NCBI GenBank assembly: GCA_030141605.1
Contig: JAQGDQ010000026.1
Span: 746,001-806,000 of the forward strand
Origin: Tubiluchus corallicola
Taxonomy: Eukaryota > Priapulida > Priapulimorpha > Priapulimorphida > Tubiluchidae
Length of the DNA: 60,000 nt
Direction of reading: 5' to 3'
Position 1 is the first letter of the stretch. Each line of letters opens with the position of its first letter. Of this stretch, positions 48,189 through 60,000 are shown piece after piece. Below the pieces are notes generated by a model. It was not told where the DNA came from and made no database searches. It was given only the letters and a program-made list of their open reading frames with translations. The position numbers were made by a program, and so were the translations under genes.

Positions 48189-51100
48189 CTATATTCTGAG
48201 ACAATCCAGGTTGTGCTCAATATATTGTTAATGTTGGTCTGCATATTGTAACACATAAAACCTCAATAAAAATGACGAACAATCTGGTGCAGCTTGATTA
48301 TTTTATTTTACTGTGCTCAAAAAGTCCAGCATCATAAGGCACAAGAGCGCAAAGAGAGGGGAAACTTCAACATAAATTGCAGAACATAGTCTTAACAGAA
48401 CTCACAAACTGCGTTATGAAATTTACCAGCAGACTATGACATTTCACTGCAAAAACCCGAACTACTACTGTTCACAGCAAAATCTTATAATAGACAAAAC
48501 AATCTCAGTAACTCTAGTCTAAATCAATTGAATCCCAGTAAGTGGGATTCTGCTGAATAGTACCTGAATGGTACAGTAAACAGCTAAAGGTACAGCTTAA
48601 GGAATTGGTAAATTATTTTTCAGCACATGGCAACACATCCTAAAATATTAACAGTTTCTGCTAGTATAGATACTAAGTCAAGAAACAACATTAATCATTA
48701 CCCCGCGTAACAAACCACAGATTATTAAATTGTTCCCATAACAATACACAAACATACATACATACACACACAAATTATGAAACAATGCTACTAGCTGACA
48801 AATTACAAATACACAACAGCATTTGGTCACTACTGCGCTAGACACGAGATCATTACAAAGTTTCCAAGAAATAACAGGTAGTATGTGAGTATTGATAATT
48901 AAAATAAAAGTCCAAAACTGAATAAACTGAGCTCATAGAACCTAATGGAAAAATTAATTAAAGCGATTAAGAAAGTTATAAATATAAGAGCAACCGAGAG
49001 ATAAGCCCAAGTTAGAGTCATCTTTTAAATCAACTGTAAGTCTTCACCTACACAACAAATGATTCTCATTTTGAATGCTCGAACGGTCGCATATGTAATG
49101 ACGTTGTTCTGTGGGTGTTCTAGCCCTTCGACCAGACTCAACTAATAAATTATATAATGCTGACCTACATCTCGTAAAGGCTATCTTATGCTTTTCGGGT
49201 GCTTCTACAAAACAACTAGTGTAAATTGAGCTTAAATTTAAACCATCATTTATTGATCTATAAATGTAGGACTTGGACCCTCAAACATCTTTTATAATAT
49301 AGTATCAAACAGAATCCCACAAAAACCAATACTATTCTGCAGTGGTAGCGACCGCCGTAGACTACTAGCCTTGCTGCGAAGCCACTGTCTGGAGTTTGTT
49401 GGGCGGATCCCTCTTTAAAATAAAATTATAATTTGTGTAACCCTTTTTGCCCGACCAAGGAATTGCCAGCGACTACCCTATATCAGTCTAGTCGTTTCTA
49501 ACTATGCGTGTGCCATTTCTGCGATATTTAAATATAACGGCAAAACACTTAGCGTGCTGTGCTTATTTTACTGCTAAAAATATAACAAATAAACGGACAA
49601 AATATTGTTTATAAAGCATAAAGTTGATTGAAACTATCGTTGTATAGAAATTTCAAGCGTGGGGTAGCCACCATTCGCTTGACAAGTATGACGTAATTGG
49701 TGTACTTCTGCAGCTTACGTAATGTTTGTGCAAAAATATTACAATTTCAGCTAATTTTATCTAACGTTTGTGCGAAACTTATTATACTTTTGACGGAAAT
49801 TAACGGTGCGCTACTTTTGTTCAGTCGATGAGACTTCATTGGTGGAACAATGGGCATTCAAAAAGGGAGCAACCAAGCATGAAGTGGTGCCGGAACTTTT
49901 TTGATTTTACTAATCACGCGAGACGTTTACCACACTTTTATGATTAAATATAAAATAGACATATTCACTTTTCTGTGTCGAAATATAAAACATGCTTACT
50001 CACTTATTTTGGCTAGGTTTTCTGCACTAGGGTGGTCACGCAATCTTTTGCTCCTTGTCCGCCCAGGACTTTACTCCAAGCAATCTTGGTTTGCCATGTA
50101 GAGAAGCTGGTTGCCTCTCTGGGATTTACTTTTCTGTGTTTTCTGTTTAGTGAGTCTCACTGTGTGTAATCGCGTAAAAATCCTGCTCAATAGTTAGATT
50201 AAGGTGTCCCTATTTTGTAGAATTTCACAGCACCCCTGTGTAAGGCACTTTAGGTTAGGTTAGGGTAAGGTTAAGGTCTAGAACTTCAAATAAGAACCGT
50301 GGGTGTTAAGTACAATGCACCTAAAACTGAACTAGAATTAATATGTGGGCTACAGTTCTCGTCTATAATTTTCAACAAATTTTTAATGAAAGCTATAGAC
50401 AAACCAGAGCATGACGTATTGGCCTGAAATTCAACATATTGATCAGGTGCGAAGTCTAGGCAAATTTTTAAATAATTTTTTGCCTAATCATATAACAAAA
50501 GCTAAATCGATTTTAGCGACAGCAAAGGACATAGGAACTGCCCGAAATGATAGGTTGGGGTCAGCGATTTCGGCAGTGCAAATTTCAAATATAATGGAAA
50601 TGAAGCTGACAATTACGTCACAGCCTTATACAGTACAAAAATACGACACATGTTGTAAAGGAACTAATTCAAAAATTTTTATAGTAAATTGACTATACAG
50701 GCGTGCCTATTTATGCATGAATAACTAGAATTAGTATTACATTAGTGCAGATCTAAACTGCGAGGAATTTAGATATGTATATAACGTAAAAATTAATTTG
50801 ACATTTCTATACCCATGTGCGCTGCAAATAGACTTGTTGTGTAATTTTGGGTAAGATTTTATAATTAATTAATAATTCGTACCTCTACAAAATTGACTTG
50901 GTGGTAAAAACTACATCCAGATCGTGACAGCAATACAATTTTGTTTTGTACAAAATAAAAGAACATCAAGCAGTCATATTGGGCTAAAAACTCAATTAAA
51001 GTTGCTATTTCTTTAAGATCGTTTTGTTTTCTAAACACTTGTGGTTTTACATTCAGTTTAAAAAAATCGACAAAATAACAAGAGACACTTCAACACGATA

Positions 51101-53019
51101 TAATTACCTGTTTAAGCTAAGCTTACTTTTCATCAGAGCTATGAGAAAATAGCTACAGTTACAATGGACAGAAGTCTATATACACATCAAAGGCATATCA
51201 TACTAACACGAATTTTTTTACTTTAACGGTTTTTATTTAAAAAAAACAAGAGATCTACTTTGAAATTTACATGTTAAGATTATCTAAGAACCACCTCCTT
51301 TGTTGGGCTCACACGTGATAATTTTTTGTGTTTAGAATTCCTTGGAGGCAGAGCGCGTGAAAAGTGCTGAAATTTTTAACATTGGATTAAATGGCCTAAT
51401 TGGGTTTTTTCTGTTTATGTGGATGCGTAAGAGTAACTACATCTTAACTGTTAGTAATTGCAGCAGTTGCAAATTAAAATAGCCTGATTGAAAAGAGTAC
51501 GTCACCTAACGCCATTGTACAAGCAGGTGCTCGTACAGTAACTGCCTTGTTTTGTGTTTTCATTTGTGTATGTTGTAAATACTTATTTCTAACGGCACGG
51601 GGATTTGGTTTGTAAGGCATACGTCTGTATACTAATTCACTGTGCTTTCCCATAAATATGAGTTATGTTGTAATATAATCAAAAAACATGTGGCATAAAA
51701 ATCTAGTATACATATATATATATATATCGAAGGCTTTTAAAGTTATTTTTTAAAGCGGCGATAAAAAACATAGTTTAGCGTGTGATAAAAACACATACAA
51801 AAACACAACATATAGAGGATCCAGTTAAGCCTCGAAACCCGGTGCAGCATGCTAACTGTTGACGACAGCTTGCTTTAACGCAGAGTTTCTTGTGATTTGG
51901 TTTTTCGCGTGCGTGATGCTTCACTCTTTTGGTTAGTTAAAATGTAGTGTCGAAAAAAGTGGTGTTTTCGTTGGCTCTGGAGTCATGTCGACACGGCGCG
52001 TTTGCAGCGTTAGTTTTGTAACTAGGTGGACATAGCTCTTACTTTTGTTTTATGTGCAATCTTTTCGATTATTTTTGGTTTATTTCAACGGATACTTGCT
52101 TACTTGTGGATATTCTAGTCGGTTTGGGCGAAGTAAGCTACCATTGTATGGGTTATGACAATATAGCGGTGTCATATAGCTAAACCCAGTGAAGCAAGAT
52201 AACTGCTGATGACTGTTTGCCTTCACTAGAGAATTTGTATTGCCTTGAGAATTCTTTTGTAATTTATAACAATTTCGAATAAAAGAGAAACAAAAACAAC
52301 AGTCTGTCTGTCTGTTAAAATTTTCATTGTTCACAATGTGTATGAATTAAGGCCTACATTGCAACAACTTCACACTATACAGATTACATTCGCTAATTTG
52401 CACTATTATAGCACCTCCTAGTTTTTTTCTAGGCTACTACATATACGTTTACAGGCCTGTGGGTTATAAAACAAACTAAGAAGCCTAATGTAATTTAATT
52501 TTGAGTTAATTTCTTATTTTTGCGCCAACGTTCCCATAACTTTTAGGTTAGCATTCTCAATCATAAACTTAGAATCTCGAAAAAAACTAGGAGTGCAAGA
52601 GTATAATCGGGTCATTTCACACTGTATGCTGTTTGCCTAATACGCGTTCAGAACCTACTCTACAAACGAGTGAAGTCATGAAACTTTCCTGCTTCAGCAA
52701 AAAAAGTTGAACACAATTTGTGATTACTGTACATATCAACTCTTGTGTTATCACGCATTGGTACTATTTCACTTCACCCAACAGTTATTAACTGTACTAC
52801 ATCAACTATAACCGGTCTTTTCGTGCAGACCCTTTCTTTTCAACTTGAAAAAACTTTCAAGTGCTGCTACATTAATCTACGGAGGTCTCCTCAATCTCAC
52901 AGTAGCTCTTAAACAACCCGCGAAATTAAGGCCAGTGTATCAGGCTAATAGGTATTCCATACTATTAAGCCTATACTATTTCATTGTAAGGCTATGTTAG
53001 CCTATAATACGTTATACTG
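48189..53019. other. Gene-free stretch downstream of the galactosyltransferase
   Basis: No coding region is supported. The 93-codon frame at 50,411-50,692 starts at an ATG and reads a plausible polar protein but has no motif I recognise. A (TA)n run lies at 51,712-51,728. Part of the right end is probably 3' UTR of the galactosyltransferase; a minus-strand AATAAA is at 52,084-52,079, about 940 nt past its stop. More CG-rich text at 49,330-49,420 is unexplained. Confidence 0.4.
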
Positions 53020-54369
53020 TCATGGTGACACTTTTCTAATATCTTCTCGCGAGATCTCGCCCTTTTGTCCTGCATGCATAATATCAACAACCTTCCACAT
53101 TTTGCGTTGAAAGTTGATAACACCCTCAGAGGAATGACCAGTATAAGTGAAAATCCACCCAAAAGCACTCATAAGAGTACGCATATTGACACCAGCACTC
53201 TCTTTCTCATAACCAAATGCATAATGTGACTTGGGCTCAATGCCCAGTTTACGAGTCAAAATTCCTGTCACGTAAACATCCTCTACTGGTATGATAGGCG
53301 TAGAAACAGCAACATTGTATAACTGAGCTGCAAGGTTGACGGACATGATGTATCCTGCACCTGAGCAGTACAGCGGGAAAAGACTTTCGTTGAACTGTCG
53401 CTTCGAGACATACCATTTAGATTTCTGGTCTCGTTCTGGGACGCCGCCATTCTTTGCCCGGCATACGAGATGATCGGGTTGCTGACCCGTCTTTCTAATG
53501 TAACGCAGAATGTTAGGTATGTGCACGAATGTGTCGTCATCCGTTTTCAACACGTAGGGTGCGTTACTGCAGTATGTGCTTGCCCACTTTAAAGCCATTA
53601 CAGCTTTAAGCGTCAAATTTCTATAGGTGTCCTTAAACTGTCCTTGAAGTATATCGCCATGGGCATGACTTTCTTCCACAATAGCTTCTTGGTCATCAGC
53701 GTTCTTGGGTATTCCCAGAAGGAACAGTGTCCGTATTCCATCTCGCGGTTGTCCCCAAGTTTCACGCAGCACCTGTCGTTCCGCGAAATTACTCGATGCC
53801 GACATGACCAGATTAACTAAATCAAGAAGTTCATAGCTTTTGGTATTACACGCACGTTTAGCAGTTAATATGAACGGATAAAATTGTTTATTAACGTTAA
53901 AGCCGTCCCTGTTATCTTTCACAGGCTGAAATTTGTAGACGTTCATTCTATTCACCAAATGTGGTGTGAAACGGCCCTTATAGGTGGCCTCAATATGGCG
54001 AATATTGTTTGTCTTTGCAATACTAGACAGGTTTGATTTCGTTTCCACTTTTTCTGCTTTAGAGCGTTTTGCATTTGAATGCTCTTGTTTGGTTTCATTT
54101 TGCAGATATAAATAACGATCAGTTGTAAACCTTTCTTCTTCATAGTCAAAAATATCGAGGCCATCAGTTGTTGTGGTACTTCGATTTACTGCAGTCACAA
54201 ATTTAATACTAAGCAATTGTCTTCTAACGGTTCGTCTGTCAGAGTGCAACACGTATGGAAGCTGTACAACGAAGATAAACAGAGATGTGCCCATCAAGAG
54301 AGTCAATGGAAGGGGAAGTCCACAACTGCTGTTGCACACAAGTGGTCCCCAACCCCTTCTCCTCCTCAT
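53020..54369 (-). CDS. Beta-1,3-galactosyltransferase family enzyme (GT31), type II membrane protein
   Basis: Uninterrupted 449-residue frame from the ATG at 54,369. An upstream GTG-led extension of five codons lies across a likely acceptor, TTTGTTTTAG, so a 5' non-coding exon is probable. The topology is a basic N-terminus (MRRRRGWG), one membrane anchor at about residues 18-41, a stem of roughly 130 residues, then the GT31 catalytic domain from about 170. Visible family motifs are ERQVLRETW (197-205), the metal/UDP-sugar DxD site K-T-D-D-D-T-F-V-H (275-283), LYCSGAGYIMS (333-343) and the E-D-V-Y-V-T-G acidic motif (363-369). N-glycosylation sequons occur near 62, 91, 113, 251 and 327. The enzyme should act in the Golgi lumen, adding galactose (or GlcNAc in related members) in beta-1,3 linkage to glycoprotein or glycolipid acceptors; donor and acceptor cannot be told from sequence. 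Intronless coding regions are common in this family. It is longer than vertebrate B3GALT1 (about 326) because of the stem and C-terminal tail. Confidence 0.94.
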   Translation of the reverse strand: MRRRRGWGPLVCNSSCGLPLPLTLLMGTSLFIFVVQLPYVLHSDRRTVRRQLLSIKFVTAVNRSTTTTDGLDIFDYEEERFTTDRYLYLQNETKQEHSNAKRSKAEKVETKSNLSSIAKTNNIRHIEATYKGRFTPHLVNRMNVYKFQPVKDNRDGFNVNKQFYPFILTAKRACNTKSYELLDLVNLVMSASSNFAERQVLRETWGQPRDGIRTLFLLGIPKNADDQEAIVEESHAHGDILQGQFKDTYRNLTLKAVMALKWASTYCSNAPYVLKTDDDTFVHIPNILRYIRKTGQQPDHLVCRAKNGGVPERDQKSKWYVSKRQFNESLFPLYCSGAGYIMSVNLAAQLYNVAVSTPIIPVEDVYVTGILTRKLGIEPKSHYAFGYEKESAGVNMRTLMSAFGWIFTYTGHSSEGVINFQRKMWKVVDIMHAGQKGEISREDIRKVSP

Positions 54370-55050
54370 CCGGAAGACAAACACTAAAACAAAGAAATCT
54401 GCATTAGTAATAATGAGCTATTAAGGATTGTTCATTTTTTAGTAACGTTAAGTGTTAATTACGCGAGTCAATGCTCCATTTGACGTCTCGTTTGTTGCCT
54501 TGGTTATCAAAGCTATTGTCTGCTACAGAAAAAAATCACAAAAGTTTAAAATAAATTTGAATTTTTTACTATATGCGCCAAAACAAACAAAACTGATTGC
54601 TAATTTTGAAGAAAGAGAGCAACCCAAAAGTATAAAAGTGTCGTGTAATGATGTGTATCATATTAGTGCCTGTACTTTGTGCTTTTGTAGTTTCCCTCTT
54701 CCTTCCTAATTCGTTGAGTCAGTCTGTTTGTGTGTGCATCTGTCTTCGAGCAGCAGTAGTGATAACTCTTTGCTGGCTATGTTGTTTTGAATTTCTTATA
54801 GAGTAAATAGAGTAAGTAGCTTCAGTTGATAAAGATTCACGTCTTTGTTGTCCAAATTGTTAAGCATGTTTCTGTCATGAAACTTACGCAGAAATGCGAA
54901 TTCGGCACAAGACTGTACTTTAGCTTAAAAATAAAATATCGTTGAGGCTACTTGCAATGAAGATTTCTAAACGTTGAACAGCGAAAAATATCTAAGTGCC
55001 TCCTTTTTAGAGCTGTCAAATTCTTGTGTAAAGTGTGCATATAACCTTTT
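54370..55050. other. Upstream region of the galactosyltransferase gene
   Basis: This holds the probable acceptor TTTGTTTTAG (minus strand, just above 54,384), implying an intron and an untranslated first exon to the right. The 85-codon plus frame at 54,452-54,709 has no recognised motif. Confidence 0.4.
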
Positions 55051-55055
55051 CTCCA

Positions 55056-55532
55056 AATGACATAAGTGCCCAAAATACTTAGTGTCCGGATATCGTACTA
55101 TCTAAATGGCCTGTCCAAATGAGCTGTGACTAAATGACCTATGTGTCCAAATCAACTTGTATCCAACTTACCTGTGCTTTCAATAGCCTATGTCCAATGA
55201 CCTATGTGTTTAAATTGCCTAGTATCCAACTTGTCTACATGTCCAAAACGAGTAATGTCCAAATATTCTGTGTGGCCAAAATTCTTGTAGTGTCGAAGTG
55301 GATTGCCTGAACAATTGGCCTACGTGTCCAACCCACCTCGTGTTCAAATTAACCATGACTGTATCCAAAATACTTTGTGTTCAAATGACTTATGTGTCCA
55401 AACATCGTGTGTACAAAGGAATCTGTGTTCAAATTACTTGTGCATCCAAATAACATACGTGTTCTGAATACATTGTGTCCAAATTACATGTATGTCCAAA
55501 GTACCTTGTGCCTATGTGTCCCAACGTTTTGT
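55056..55532. repeat. Degenerate minisatellite of TATGTGTCCAAAT-like units
   Basis: About 480 bp in which variants of (A)TGTGTCCAAAT(G)ACCT recur every 15-25 bp. Examples are at about 55,140, 55,240, 55,257, 55,375, 55,394, 55,478 and 55,492, with (T/C)TTGTGTTCAAAT and TTGTATCCAA(C/A)T variants between. Spacing and sequence are too decayed for a clean period. The 100-codon frame running through its 3' part is an artefact. Confidence 0.75.
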
Positions 55533-57660
55533 GGCGAAGCATCCTATGTACAAATGTTTATTTCGAAATGTCTGCATAACCTTCTCGGTCTCGAAATAGG
55601 AAATTTTGGGGTCAATTGTGCACAAAAGACTCCGCTGAAAGGGAGTCATTTAAAATATGTATGCTGTCAAAACGATGTCAAGCAGACATTTTAGGGATCA
55701 GTTGTTGATGTCACGTTTCATATTAGCTGATACTTCAAGGTCAAACTCAAAGTCTCAATTTTGTAGTAAATATAAAATTATGTATAGTGTATAGTTATGC
55801 ATACTGTTACATTTCACCTTGGAAAACCGGACAACCGAAAAATACATTTATTTTTGATGAGTTAAGTTTAACAATAATGATTTACTCCAGAGAATATAGT
55901 GTATCTTTAAGCGAAATTACTGTCTTCACGGCTAGCAGGACCAGCAAAAATATTCGCTTATCGAGAGCAAACTCCATTTTTCTACACTATAAGTTAGCTT
56001 TTCTTCCATATGTATAGTCTTTTAATTAATAGTCCTCAAAAGTTCCATGTTTGTTTTATGTGACTAGACCAATATTAGCTAAATTTCTCTATTTATTTTT
56101 TTGAACATTTTTATAAATAGAACAGCGAAAATTTTCATGCATTAAAAGTTGTTTGTTAACATACATCGGTACATAAAATCTAGTTATAGGTTACAGGTTA
56201 TAGTTAATTTAGTACTACATGTATAGGTAGTCATGGGAATAAATTAGTAGTATTAATGTGTCATATGAAAATCATACGGACAAATTTAAGTAGAATATTC
56301 GACTGCAAATCAATTCGTTTTTTGGCAATCAGTTATGAAAAACTGTTCCGGTATGATAATTTTTTGAAACTCATGCATTGAGAAATGTAATAATGACAGG
56401 GAGAAGTCGACAACTTAAAAATGTCACAAGCCAAACTACAACTCGCAGTAGACAGACGTTATTTTATGTCCCACAATTTTTATGGATGCCTCGTCGATTC
56501 TTCAGATGTTAACGTTTCTTGTACAAAACAATTTTACGGCAGTGAGTTAAAACCACTTATATTTATTGAGCGTTCATGTGACAATGATCCGACTCTAGAG
56601 GTGAAAGTTTGCCCCTCAAATTTCGCTCACTCAATAGCTGCCTCGAACTCACCTCGCTTGATCATACCGATTACAACCAAGCCGATAGCTACCATAATTA
56701 TCTTGGCTACGATTAAAGTGTTTAAGAAGCTTCAGCTAAATAGAATTTCGGGATTTATCAGATAAGTTACAATTAAGCCAGATAAAATCGGTGAAAATCG
56801 TAAAGCACGGGATTAAACTTTTCGCAGTTAAGTTCAGAACTGAAATTTCAATCGGAAGAAATGACTGAGAAATCAGCCAATGACTGACAACTGCGAAGTC
56901 CCGAAAAGCAGCGTCAGGATTTTCAAGTGACTCGAGTGTCTTATCAAATTACCATTAAACTCCATCGCTGTTACTAGCCACCGAACTTCATTTTTAATTT
57001 AAATAATTTAGTAGCGCTTCAAGCCTCTAATTTCCCGATCCACTTTTGACCAGAATTACGTTAATTACTGAACCAGGTTTTCCAAAGTTATATAGTGCAT
57101 TGCCTGTATTTGTTAATTGGAGCGGGAGTCAAGGGAAACAGAGTATGCAGTTTGCCTCTGCTAAATTATACCCATCTTGCAAATTAACTAGAATTGACAA
57201 GTATGTATGTGTCCTTCTTTGTGTTTCATTAAACAACCAAGGTTAAATTTCAAAAGTCCGGCGCCAAATGGCAATTGAAAACCAGCGGGCGTTTGACGGA
57301 GGAAATTTAGGGTAGCGAAAGGGAAGTTACCAAATGATAACGGGCTCATAAAACTAGTTTTATGAAAAAAGCGATGAGGTGACAGTTTGAATAAGAAATT
57401 GGTTTAAACAGAACTTAGCCTTGTTAAAGTTATAAAGTTAAACTGCCATGTCACTATATTTCAAAATTGAAATTTTACATACGTTTTCTTTTTTTTGTAC
57501 TGTATGTATTTTTGGCACTAATAAACATGATGATAAATATGATATAAAAGAAGCACTTCCCCGAACAACAATGTTTTTTTGTTTTATAACAGTTTGGTGA
57601 AAGATTTGTGTAGGCAACACGAAATTCACAAAATTTCTAGAGGTATGGGGGAGGCATGCA
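55533..57660. other. Gene-free stretch
   Basis: No gene can be supported. The 114-codon frame at 56,421-56,765 starts with an ATG but shows no family motif, signal peptide or splice partners. The 66-codon frame at 57,046-57,246 is likewise unrecognised. Confidence 0.4.
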
Positions 57661-57667
57661 CGAATAT

Positions 57668-60000
<2,333 letters not shown>

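Noticed and set aside
47295-48256. Open frames of 280-318 codons on both strands (Ile-His-Thr-Tyr and Cys-Met-Tyr-Val repeats)
   Set aside because: They are translations of the CATA array, whose period gives stop-free frames in several registers. No flanking coding signal exists.
50250-50276. TTAGGTTAGGTTAGGG, resembling telomeric TTAGG/TTAGGG repeats
   Set aside because: Only about three imperfect units, not enough for an interstitial telomere or an end.
50411-50692. 93-codon ATG-led frame
   Set aside because: No recognisable family, splice partners or regulatory context; length is compatible with chance.
53952-54424. Additional open frames overlapping the galactosyltransferase on both strands
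   Set aside because: They are shadows of the well-supported GT31 coding frame.

Overview
This 60 kb window is AT-rich nuclear DNA from an animal. It has GT-AG introns, a metazoan gene set, TATA/initiator promoter grammar, 5'-truncated non-LTR retrotransposons and long microsatellites. The genes (SNX5/6, a GT31 galactosyltransferase, a secreted VWC protein and an IGFBP-domain protein) suggest an invertebrate bilaterian, but the phylum cannot be settled from this sequence alone. There are no rRNA, prokaryotic or organellar genes and no CRISPR arrays. I found no convincing intact tRNA gene.

Layout. From 1 to 24 kb there is no gene I can support. This part holds LINE 3' fragments (2.3-2.96 kb and 13.4-13.9 kb), a hierarchical minisatellite (5.19-6.68 kb, with a 65-bp core repeated eight times), a degenerate GACT/GATT array (10.7-11.0 kb), a SINE-like sequence with tRNA/5S-like promoter blocks (11.0-11.2 kb) and long CT/GA tracts. 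At 24.5-24.9 kb, on the minus strand, is the first coding exon of a secreted IGFBP-domain protein. From 29.16 to 45.46 kb, on the minus strand, is a complete sorting nexin 5/6 gene. Its 14 exons are anchored by homology, phase and splice sites, and a candidate 6-nt first coding exon completes the reading frame to 414 residues. A separate plus-strand gene, 38.9-40.9 kb, lies wholly inside the SNX intron between 37,914 and 42,724. It encodes a small secreted ten-cysteine VWC protein from three exons and has its own TATA box and initiator. Introns of the SNX gene also hold LINE tails, a decayed LINE C-terminus and a hAT-like transposon end. At 47.39-48.19 kb is an 800-bp CATA array with an internal 12-bp higher-order block. 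At 53.02-54.37 kb, on the minus strand, is an intronless beta-1,3-galactosyltransferase-family CDS. From 55.05 to 55.53 kb is a degenerate minisatellite, and at 57.7-57.9 kb another CT tract.

Functional picture. The genes do not form a pathway. The sorting nexin acts in endosome-to-Golgi/plasma-membrane recycling, the galactosyltransferase in Golgi glycosylation, and the VWC and IGFBP proteins are secreted cysteine-rich factors. Many long open frames are artefacts of CT, GA and CATA repeats. All similarity statements come from recognising motifs by eye; no searches were run.
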